Under the pieces are notes generated by a model. The model was not told where the DNA came from. It saw nothing but the letters and a program-made list of their open reading frames with translations, and searched no databases. A stretch of 64,000 bases of DNA from assembly GCA_016793325.1 (NCBI GenBank), contig JAEUKI010000040.1, forward strand, positions 62,001-126,000. The letters run 5' to 3'. Shown piece by piece: positions 27,797 to 34,757 of the stretch (position 1 is its first letter; the number at the start of each line of letters is the position of its first letter). This stretch comes from Myxococcales bacterium (lineage in GTDB: Bacteria; Myxococcota_A; Polyangia; Polyangiales; Ga0077539). The translations under genes were made by a program, and so were the position numbers.

Positions 27797-28599
27797 GCGG
27801 CCTTCCTCGCGATGTCGCCCCGCATTGACACTCGCATCTTCTCGATGACCTGTCCGACCATCGCCTTGGTGATCTTCTCGCCGCCGAGGGTCGCGACGCC
27901 GACGTGGCACGAGACCTGGACAAGCGTTAGGCCCATCTGCTCTGCCATGAACGCGCCGAGCCTGCAGAGCCCGAGATAGTTGCCGAACGCGCGCTCGAAG
28001 ATCAACTGCGACGCATAGAACGCCGACATGACCAAGTTGCGCCCGCCCTCGCGCGTGAACGCGATGTAATCCAGGCACGGGAAGCCCATGTATGGCCGTC
28101 CGTGCAGGTCGATTGTCGGTTGGTAGATGAGGACCTGGAACGCACTCTGCCGACGGGTTCCGCGACCCCAATACCCGAGCAGCTTCGCGAGTTGGTTCAC
28201 TGGGCCATCCGACGTCGGATATGCCACCATCCGGTCAAAGTACGTTCCGCCGCCGTTGCGTCGGTCCTGACGCCGCAGGCGCGGCATCAGCGCCGTGTGG
28301 TAATGCGCGAAGAACTCGTCGGGTGACTGTCCGCGCGCGCGCGCTATCGCCCACGCAGACTCGGGGAAGATCAGGTTTGCGGTGGCGTTGGTGTCGCACG
28401 GTCCATGCATGCGCAGCGCGTCGTCGAGCGGTCTGCGCGCCGAAGGAAACTCATCGGGGCGGCTGCCGTCGAAGCCAACAAGCCGCGCCTCGAAATGCGT
28501 GAGTTGGTTGACGCTCGGTGCCACGAGGTGTTCGGCGGTCGCGAGCCAGACATCCGTGAGATTAGCGGCCTCGACCACTATGTTACGCCTACTCGTCAT
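27793..28599 (-). CDS. thymidylate-synthase-like protein
   Basis: 268 aa from ATG 28599 with GGAGGAG six bases upstream; it overlaps the ImmA/IrrE gene by 11 bases. It lacks strict ThyA identity but keeps the TS-fold order: a central PCLDYIAFTREGGRNLVMSA strand pair, FYASQLIFERAFGNYLGLCR in the position of the S.D...G.P.N motif, then LVQVSCHVGVATLG. Hypermodification operons use TS homologues as dUMP/dCMP hydroxymethylases, so a folate-dependent C5 transfer is the leading idea. The active-site Cys cannot be fixed by eye. It is translationally coupled to the fusion gene that follows. Confidence 0.65.
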   Translation of the reverse strand: MTSRRNIVVEAANLTDVWLATAEHLVAPSVNQLTHFEARLVGFDGSRPDEFPSARRPLDDALRMHGPCDTNATANLIFPESAWAIARARGQSPDEFFAHYHTALMPRLRRQDRRNGGGTYFDRMVAYPTSDGPVNQLAKLLGYWGRGTRRQSAFQVLIYQPTIDLHGRPYMGFPCLDYIAFTREGGRNLVMSAFYASQLIFERAFGNYLGLCRLGAFMAEQMGLTLVQVSCHVGVATLGGEKITKAMVGQVIEKMRVSMRGDIARKAA

Positions 28600-29455
28600 C
28601 GCACTCCTCCAGGTTGCGGAACCGCGCCATGCCTTTGTAGCGCGCGCGCTCGACGCGAACGAAGACCGACCAGGACGCCGCGTCGGCGCGCCCGAGCCCG
28701 GGTGAAGTGGCCTCGTAGATCGCGCCATCTGGAACGGCCCCCACAGCCTTCAGTCCGACGTGCTCGACCTGCGTGCCGCGCGGCACGAGAATGTGATCGC
28801 CGACGATGAGATCCGCAGGCCGCGATGCGCGCCAAGTTTCGTCGACGACCAACAGTTCGCCGGGAGTGTCTCGCCCGAGGATCTTGCGACGGATGCGCTG
28901 CGGGCTGATTCGCGCGAGGCTCTCAGCGACGCTCCCAGGGACCAGCCGGAGCGTGCGGCTCGCGTGCAGAAGGAAAGCTGCGTATCCGACGCCGAAGTAG
29001 CCAGCGAGGGAGTACACCTGCTCAACGCTCGGTGCCGCGAGGTCCACTCCGCGTTCGCGGGCGGCCAGGGCAACGCCTAGCTTTGGCATCAGGAGGAAAC
29101 CCGCGAAGAGATCGCAGAGGTGCTCGCGGGGATCGCGCTGTCCGCTCCTTTGCTCCTCGATGAGCTCGTCGAGACTCAGTGCGTGTCCGAACAGGTGGTG
29201 ACCGAGTTCGTGCGCGCAGGTGTAGCGCCGCCGCCCGCCGGGCCGTTCCGTGGACACGACGATGCTGCTGCGGCCCGCGCTCGCACGGCTGTACATACCC
29301 TCCAAACTCTTGAGGGGCTGGAACCGGAGGTCGACCTCGTGTCCGTAGCATCCGTCAACGAGGTCGTACACGCAGAGCGGCACGTCGCCGGGTAGGCCGG
29401 CAACGCGCCGAACCTGTGCAGCCGTGGTCATGGCATCGACGGCGGGCGTGGCCAT
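28589..29455 (-). CDS. ImmA/IrrE-type metallopeptidase
   Basis: 288 aa. The zinc motif CAHELGHHLFGH (residues ~80-91) and the following HLCDLFAGFLLMP with the third ligand are the ImmA/IrrE hallmark. Members cleave a partner repressor, usually the XRE protein encoded next to them, after stress or phage entry. Here the start overlaps the XRE stop (TGATG). The C-terminal ~100 residues (ELLVVDETW, HILVPRGTQVEHV, YEATSPG) form an extra beta-rich domain that may sense a ligand. It probably switches the operon on by cutting the XRE regulator (inference). Confidence 0.88.
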   Translation of the reverse strand: MATPAVDAMTTAAQVRRVAGLPGDVPLCVYDLVDGCYGHEVDLRFQPLKSLEGMYSRASAGRSSIVVSTERPGGRRRYTCAHELGHHLFGHALSLDELIEEQRSGQRDPREHLCDLFAGFLLMPKLGVALAARERGVDLAAPSVEQVYSLAGYFGVGYAAFLLHASRTLRLVPGSVAESLARISPQRIRRKILGRDTPGELLVVDETWRASRPADLIVGDHILVPRGTQVEHVGLKAVGAVPDGAIYEATSPGLGRADAASWSVFVRVERARYKGMARFRNLEECDDE

Positions 29456-29808
29456 CAGCGCCTCTTCGCTCGCAGCGAGCGGACAAGGCTCAGCACGGCC
29501 TGGAGGTCATCCTTTTTCAGCGACGCGATTTCTCGCGCGGCGAGTTGGATCTGGTCCTGCGCCGCGTCGGGCACGTCGTCGTCCTCACATGCGAGCCAGC
29601 CGATGCTGACGCCGTAGAGTGCGGCCATCGCGGCCAGCTCTGCCGCTGAAACCTTGCGCCGTCCCTGCTCGACTTCAGTGATCGACGGGCGAGGGAGCCC
29701 GAGATGTTTGGCCGCTTGGCCTTGCGAAAGGCCGGCGTTCTCGCGCGCGGTGCGGACACGTTGGGCGATCTGGGCGTGGCGCTTCGCGATGTCTGTCATC
29801 TCAGTCAT
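29455..29808 (-). CDS. XRE-family transcriptional regulator
   Basis: 117 aa from ATG 29808 (ATG 29799 also possible). The HTH is clear at residues ~15-70: RVRTARENAGLSQGQAAKHL, GLPRPSITEVEQGRRKV, LAAMAALYGVSIGWLAC. The C-terminal helix (REIASLKKDDLQAVLSLVRSL) may dimerise or be the peptidase target. It overlaps the acyl carrier gene by eight bases upstream and the peptidase gene downstream. Likely represses the operon at the TACCAA repeats near 30103-30119. Confidence 0.88.
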   Translation of the reverse strand: MTEMTDIAKRHAQIAQRVRTARENAGLSQGQAAKHLGLPRPSITEVEQGRRKVSAAELAAMAALYGVSIGWLACEDDDVPDAAQDQIQLAAREIASLKKDDLQAVLSLVRSLRAKRR

Positions 29809-30079
29809 CTGTCACCCCTGCGAGGCTGCAGAATCGATCAATCGCTCTGCCCACCGTTGTGGGTCCACCATCAAGGAACGGGTTCGCTGTGCTATCCGCG
29901 ATCCCGAGCGCTGCGCACACCGAGGTCGTCACCTCCACGGAAGCCAGGCTGTCGAACCCGGGAATCGCTTCGAACGGGCAGCACTCGTCGCCGAGCGGAT
30001 TCACCTCGCCCTCGCCGAGCGCCTGCTGCGCATCGCAGAGCACCTTGTGTACCGCATCGCGGACCTCGGATCGTGTCAT
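29801..30079 (-). CDS. acyl/peptidyl carrier protein-like
   Basis: 92 aa. The motif IPGFDSLASVEVTTSV contains the GFDSL sequence in which Ser carries 4'-phosphopantetheine; overall length and acidity fit a carrier protein. It is the first gene of the operon, 28 bases from the -10 box. No acyltransferase or adenylation enzyme lies next to it. A carrier protein in a thymidylate/nucleotide operon is unusual: it could donate an acyl or amino-acyl group to a modified base, or be a sensor. Confidence 0.75.
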   Translation of the reverse strand: MTRSEVRDAVHKVLCDAQQALGEGEVNPLGDECCPFEAIPGFDSLASVEVTTSVCAALGIADSTANPFLDGGPTTVGRAIDRFCSLAGVTDD

Positions 30080-30106
30080 GGTTGCCTTTCAATACGTGGT
30101 GGTACC

Positions 30107-30135
30107 AATATCTTACCAACGAGTCCTGCTGTCAA
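30107..30135 (-). promoter_or_regulatory. promoter and operator candidate of the carrier-XRE operon
   Basis: On the minus strand a perfect -35 TTGACA (30135-30130), a 17-base spacer and GATATT (30112-30107) lie 28 bases before the carrier-protein ATG. Two direct TACCAA repeats (30103-30108 and 30114-30119 on the plus strand), spaced one helical turn apart, overlap the -10 and are a candidate XRE operator. Confidence 0.6.
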
Positions 30136-30258
30136 GGGTCGCACCAGCCGTAAGTCGGGTGTGTCGCCGGGGCGACGCCAATTCGTCCTTGGTCGGCATC
30201 GCGCGGCTGTGCTCGCCGTGCAAGATGCAGTGGTGGTTCGCCCGCGCAGGTGTCCAAG

Positions 30259-30597
30259 TCATGACGGCGGCTCGCGGGGCGGCGGTGCTGTACTTGATTG
30301 CGCTGCCACGTTGGTAGACCGGACTGCGGCGATGCAGTCGGCGACGAAGGCGAGCAGATTGTGCCCTGTCGGTGGAGCGAGGCTCGCACTGCAAGCAATC
30401 GCACGATGAAGCGCGCTGGCGACGCCATCGTTGCCAGGGCTGCTTTTGTACAACAACACCTCGGGCCGCGGCGCTCGCTCGGCTCGGTTGTTCGTCGGCT
30501 CCACGCGTCCGTTCGATCCAAACTTCCACAGCTTGCTCTGCGATTCGCATGACTCTGCCGTCCATCCCTTCGGCGATCGTCAGCATGACCGCTCTCG
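30259..30597 (-). pseudogene. IS66-family transposase C-terminal remnant
   Basis: The frame ending at 30259 contains WKFGSNGRVEPTNNRAERAP then LLAFVADCIAAV. VEPTNN.AERA.RP is the hallmark of the IS66 TnpC C-terminus. The N-terminal ~400 residues and both ends of the element are missing, and a stop lies just upstream. It separates the carrier-protein operon from the CBASS pair, so IS activity may have helped build the island. Confidence 0.6.
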
Positions 30598-30632
30598 CGG
30601 GCGCAGAGTGAATTGCAGGTTCGCAGTCATGG

Positions 30633-31292
30633 TCATGGCCCCGTCGCGTCGCTGGGGGGTGACGTCGTAGGTGTCGACGCGGCCACCGTTACCGGTGGTG
30701 CTGACGTTCCTGCTGCCGCACGCTTCGTCAGCGTCATCGATCCAAACGTCACGCGATCGCGATCGTTGTAGTAGCGACCTCGAGCCGTGCCATCCGACGC
30801 AAAGGTGATCTTCGCCGTGCCTGAGTGCGCGTGGAGGTCTTCCTTCGCTGCTGGATCTGGCTCGTTGCGGTACGCGTAGGTCAGCACAGCGCCCTGCGTC
30901 GGATCGTCCGAGAGCCACGCCCCGATGCTCGACGAGCTCGATGTCGCAGTCTTCACGGTCACGAGGATGCGGGTCCACTCCTGTGCGATCGTGAGTGTCC
31001 CCTTGATCGGCTTCTCGTGCTGATCATTCGACGAGCGAATTTCCAGGTCGTACGTGCCGCGTAGGTCGGGGATGTCGTGTATCCGTCGAAACGCATGCCA
31101 GCCCCATTTGTTGAAGAACCACGCGAGGGCTGCGAGGAATCCGAAGGGCGCGGGCGTGTCGATCCACCAGGGCGCGTGCACCACCTCCAAGACCTTCCCC
31201 AAACCGAAGGCAAGCACGAGCGCGGGAAAGAAGAGCCACCGCTGCGCTGCCTCCTGATTTTCGTGGGCATACGGGTGAAAGTTCGTGCTCAT
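30633..31292 (-). CDS. cap15: Cap15-like CBASS effector (2TM, beta-barrel)
   Basis: 219 aa from ATG 31292, overlapping the CD-NTase stop as ATGA. Two membrane helices (RWLFFPALVLAFGLGKVLEVV and FGFLAALAWFF) are followed by a beta-rich domain with LRGTYDLEIRSS, LTIAQEWTRILVTVKTATSS, SGTAKITFASDGTARGRYY. That order (2TM then a small beta-barrel with a Q.WT.I.V...T..S.S pattern) is the Cap15 effector, which binds a cyclic nucleotide and disrupts the inner membrane. A Ser/Thr/Pro tail ends the protein. With the CD-NTase it forms a complete two-gene CBASS. Confidence 0.85.
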   Translation of the reverse strand: MSTNFHPYAHENQEAAQRWLFFPALVLAFGLGKVLEVVHAPWWIDTPAPFGFLAALAWFFNKWGWHAFRRIHDIPDLRGTYDLEIRSSNDQHEKPIKGTLTIAQEWTRILVTVKTATSSSSSIGAWLSDDPTQGAVLTYAYRNEPDPAAKEDLHAHSGTAKITFASDGTARGRYYNDRDRVTFGSMTLTKRAAAGTSAPPVTVAASTPTTSPPSDATGP

Positions 31293-32170
31293 GACGGTGA
31301 CTGCCCGTTGAACGCGCGGATCCACGCCTCACGCGCGAGTTGCTCGTTCGATGCACGTCGGGCATCTTCAACATACCCGAGCGCATTGCTGAGCTTCTGC
31401 TGAAACAACTTGAATTGTGGTGCGTCCCACTCGACGCTCGTGAAGATGCTGTCCCCGCCTCCGGGGCGGAGCACGGGGCGCGCTTGGTAGTTCCAGGAGA
31501 CGATCTCGCGCCCAACGGACATGAAAGCGTCCGCACCAACGTTCGAGAAACAGTTGTCAGGGACGGCGTGGAGCAGGCACTCGATGTAGAACGACGGAGC
31601 GATCTTGCTATCCGTCGAGACAGCACGCCGCCATGCCTTGAAAAGACGCACCGTCTGCTTGAACGCGCCGTCGGTACGGCGACTCTTCTCTGCACCCGCT
31701 TCGTAGTGATTGCGAGGCCAGTTGCGGCGCTCGCGCCGCTCGCGGAACGAGTAGATCGCGACAGGGTCACTCTCGGGGTTCGTGACGTAGATCGCGGGGA
31801 CGATGTCGATCGTGACGCCCGTGTTCAGCTGGATGCATTTGTCCTTCCGCTGCCACTTTCCAGCGTAGCGGCGATCCGCCTGAAGCGTGCGCTCGATGCG
31901 CGCGAAGATCTCGTCCCACGAGACAGAAGCGCCGCCCGTCGTGACTCGACCAAAGGCGTTGCTCACGACGCCGGAGGAGACCGCGACGAGATCAACGTCG
32001 TTCATGTCCCAGAGCGATGTATCGTTCTTGTAGCTGCCTTGGAGAAGTGTCGCATAGCCGTCTCCCAGCGCGGTCCGGACGTTCTGATGGAGGGACTTGG
32101 CTTGTGCGACCGTGCTCTCCGAAGGCGGGCGGGCGTATCGAAGGACGAAGTCGTTCGGCAGCTTGGACAT
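31289..32170 (-). CDS. cdn: CD-NTase (CBASS cyclic oligonucleotide synthase)
   Basis: 293 aa from ATG 32170 (MSKLPNDFVLRYARPP), with CGGAG upstream; ATG 32242 would add 24 residues. The nucleotidyltransferase core is visible: LLQGSYKNDTSLW (GS motif), DMNDVDLVAV (two catalytic Asp), and GVTIDIVPAIYV (third Asp). HYEAGAEKSRRTDGAFKQTVRLFKAWR and the helical C-terminal half match the SMODS group. On phage infection it would make a cyclic nucleotide that activates the Cap15-like effector encoded by the coupled downstream gene. No Cap2/Cap3 genes are present, so this is a minimal system. Confidence 0.88.
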   Translation of the reverse strand: MSKLPNDFVLRYARPPSESTVAQAKSLHQNVRTALGDGYATLLQGSYKNDTSLWDMNDVDLVAVSSGVVSNAFGRVTTGGASVSWDEIFARIERTLQADRRYAGKWQRKDKCIQLNTGVTIDIVPAIYVTNPESDPVAIYSFRERRERRNWPRNHYEAGAEKSRRTDGAFKQTVRLFKAWRRAVSTDSKIAPSFYIECLLHAVPDNCFSNVGADAFMSVGREIVSWNYQARPVLRPGGGDSIFTSVEWDAPQFKLFQQKLSNALGYVEDARRASNEQLAREAWIRAFNGQSPS

Positions 32171-32330
32171 GTGGGACAGCTCCGTGCGAACCGCGAAAGG
32201 GTCGGGCGAGACGAAGGCGACAGCAGCCCCCGTCGTGACCACCTGAACGCTAGCGCCATGCGAGCGTCAGGAGCAACGCGATCGAGCATGTTGACGACCC
32301 AGCGCCGCACTTGCTGACGCGGAATCCCCC

Positions 32331-33327
32331 TCACCGCTCGCTGAGAAACCCGATCACCCTCTCGATCACGATCGCCCGCTGCGCGATGGGCAGGTCGTGG
32401 CCCGCATTGGAGACGAGCTCCGCGCGAACACACGGCGCCACGTCGCGGACGCGCTTCATCGCCTTGGCCGCCGAGCCCACGGTCTCGTTCTCCCCGATGA
32501 GCAGCAGCGTGGGAACCCGAATGCGCGCGAGCTCGGCGTCGCTGAACACCGTCGGCGCGACGATCGGGCGCGCGGCGTAGCAACGCATCATCACCTGCGT
32601 GTCGGCGATCAGCTCGTCCGCCACGCGGCGGCCCTCCACAGTCTTCACGGCGTCCGCGAACATCCAGTACGTAAACCATCGGTGGATTCGCTTGCTGAAC
32701 GCCGTGAGCAGCGCGAGCACGACCCAGCGGATCGAGAGCCGCGCGACGACAGCGGCGGGCGCGAGCCACACCGCGCGCCGCAGTCGCGACAGCGGAGCCG
32801 GGTTTGAAGGATGACAGGCAAGATCGAGAACCGCCTGTGTTTACAGGGCGCTAGCGTTCGCGCCTGTCACAAACCCGAAGCGGAGCTGCGATCGCGCGGC
32901 GATGGAGGGCCATGTTCGCGGTGATCCACGCGCCGTAGGACATTCCAACGAGGTTGACCTCGCGAAGGTCGAGCGCGGCGAAGACCTCGTCGAGCCACTG
33001 CGTGTAGTCCTCGGCCGAGCGCACGTCTCGGGTCGCAACGCTGCGCCCCACGTCCGACACGCTCTCGATCGCGTACGCGCGAAAGTCACGCGAGAGCGGC
33101 TCGATGAGGCTCTCCCACATGAGTCCGCTCGAGCTCATTCCGGGCAGCAGAACCAACGCAGGCGCGTTCGTGGGGCCGCTCGCGCGAACGAAGGTCTGCC
33201 CGAAGGAGGTCGCGACGAGGCGCGTCTCCGAAGGGACCGGCCATCGTTCGGCGCGGTGATCGTAGAACGCCAAGTACTCTTCTCTCGCCGCCTCGGATCG
33301 AAACGGAAACGACGCTGCGCGGCTCAT
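32331..33327 (-). pseudogene. alpha/beta hydrolase broken by an 80 bp insertion
   Basis: The N-terminal part starts at ATG 33327 (overlapping the ASCH-kinase stop as ATGA) and has PALVLLPGMSSSGLMWESL and the nucleophile elbow VGMSYGAW. The C-terminal part has VPTLLLIGENETVG and SNAGHDLPI with the acid and His. They are separated by 32799-32878. Removing that insert with one copy of AGCGGAGC restores one uninterrupted frame reading RRAIAAPLSRLRRAVWLAPAA. The intact gene would encode ~300 aa, a normal cytoplasmic hydrolase. As it stands the frame runs into the insert and ends early. Confidence 0.82.
32799..32878. mobile_element. 80 bp miniature inverted-repeat element with 8 bp target duplication
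   Basis: The ends pair as CGGGTTTG...CAAACCCG, with inner TGACAGGC...GCCTGTCA; a small hairpin CCTGTGTTTACAGG lies inside. It is flanked by direct AGCGGAGC copies at 32791-32798 and 32879-32886. Too short to encode a transposase, so it must have been mobilised in trans. Confidence 0.85.
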
Positions 33328-34547
33328 CGCTCGGACTCGATCACCGAAGCGAGACGAAGCTCGTCGTCGGTCAACGGCTCGAAGTAGCCCTCCATCCAAT
33401 CGAACGTGGCCCGGTCGACCGCGATCGCCTGCGAGTTGTGCTCGAGAGCGCGATTCCTCGCTTCGACGCGGCTCCAGCGCACCTCGCGAGGGACGTCGAT
33501 GTAGACGAGGCGAGGCGTCGCGCCGAGCTCCTCGCAGCGCTTCAGCCATCGCGTTCGCTCGTCGATCTTCGAAAAGCCGAGGTCCAGGACCGCGCCCCGT
33601 CCAGCGCGGATCTCTTGCTCGAGCAGCGCCTCGATCATCGATTCGCATCGGCTGCAACGCTCGAGGGCCCACTCGAGACTCGGAGGGCTCGGCGCATCGG
33701 ACCAGTAGAGCCGACGCATCCACTCGTCGATCGAGAAGTGCGCGACGCCCCGCTCGCGCGCGACGCGCTTCGCGAACGTCGTTTTTCCGCTGCCGGTCAG
33801 CCCCACAGGCAACAGCACCTCGGGTCGATCGACGGCGTGTTGGCCCGCGAACACCTTCAGCAAGCGAAAGCGCTCGACGAAGATCTCGGCGTCCTCTTCG
33901 AACTCGAGCCCCACCATGGGCGCTTCGATCTCTCGCCAGTATCGACGGTGGCCGCGTTTCCAGTCGTCGAGGGTCAGATCGCCTTCGCCCTCGAGGCGAG
34001 CCATCTCTTCGGTCACGGACGCAAACGACAGACGTCGCACCTCCTCGGTGGTGATGCACGCGATCGGAATCCCGAAGCCATCCGTCACGATCGAAACCCA
34101 ACCAACCTCGGGCTCTGGCATGCCGGTCTTCGCGTGCGAGGCCCTCCACCCCGCGGTGAGCCGCTTGCTGCCTTTGGCGACGAGGTGCGCGAGCTGCGAC
34201 GCCATCAGTCCCTTCGACCCGAAGTAGAAGACATCGACGCTGCGCTTCGGCGGATGCCAGCCTCCGAGCATGCGCTCGCAGTAGAAATTCCACACGTCGT
34301 CGCGGCTCTCGAATACCCGCGCCAACGGCACCCAGTCGGGATGTCGAAACGAATCGCCCTCGGACTCGCCGGGAATCGAACCTTCGACGAGCACCGCGAA
34401 TCGCGGCGGATCGATCGCCACGGGCGAGCTCACCTTCAGCCCGAGCTCGGCGCATTGGGCTTCGAGCGCTTCGAGGCTCGGAGCTTCGACCCACGAGCCC
34501 CGGAACACGCGGTGATCGACCGAGAGGATCAAGGCTTGGACGCTCAT
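33324..34547 (-). CDS. ASCH-like domain fused to a P-loop kinase
   Basis: 407 aa from ATG 34547 (MSVQALILSVDHRVFRG). Residues ~60-230 look like an ASCH/PUA-fold RNA- or nucleoside-binding domain (WVPLARVFESRDDVWNFYCER, KGLMASQLAHLV, GWVSIVTDGFGIPIACITTEEVRRL), though the start reads unlike standard ASCH and this is tentative. Residues ~245-400 are a small P-loop kinase of the AAA_33/Zeta type: VGLTGSGKTTFAKRVA, then DEWMRRLYW, LDLGFSKIDERTRWL and VYIDVPREVRWSRVEARN. Kinase-fused ASCH proteins could modify a small molecule or RNA. It overlaps the hydrolase start and is divergent from the large lipoprotein gene. Confidence 0.65.
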   Translation of the reverse strand: MSVQALILSVDHRVFRGSWVEAPSLEALEAQCAELGLKVSSPVAIDPPRFAVLVEGSIPGESEGDSFRHPDWVPLARVFESRDDVWNFYCERMLGGWHPPKRSVDVFYFGSKGLMASQLAHLVAKGSKRLTAGWRASHAKTGMPEPEVGWVSIVTDGFGIPIACITTEEVRRLSFASVTEEMARLEGEGDLTLDDWKRGHRRYWREIEAPMVGLEFEEDAEIFVERFRLLKVFAGQHAVDRPEVLLPVGLTGSGKTTFAKRVARERGVAHFSIDEWMRRLYWSDAPSPPSLEWALERCSRCESMIEALLEQEIRAGRGAVLDLGFSKIDERTRWLKRCEELGATPRLVYIDVPREVRWSRVEARNRALEHNSQAIAVDRATFDWMEGYFEPLTDDELRLASVIESER

Positions 34548-34757
34548 TTGCGCGAAGAGTAGTCCATCCAACAGCGATCGATTGGTTCCAACGCGCCGTG
34601 ACTCGCCATCCGTCGACCCAGCGCGAGTCTCGACGCCGTGACTCGAGCCACGCGACGCTCGATCCGCGAGGCTCCCGTCGCTGGCCGTTCGCCGAGAGCG
34701 TCGCGCAGAACGACCTTCCACGCAGTCGACGCTCGGCGGCGTCTATCATGCGCTTCG

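Noticed and set aside
30113..30586. 157-codon minus-strand frame upstream of the carrier-protein operon
   Set aside because: Arg/Ser-rich shadow of the IS66 transposase remnant, which is in another frame.
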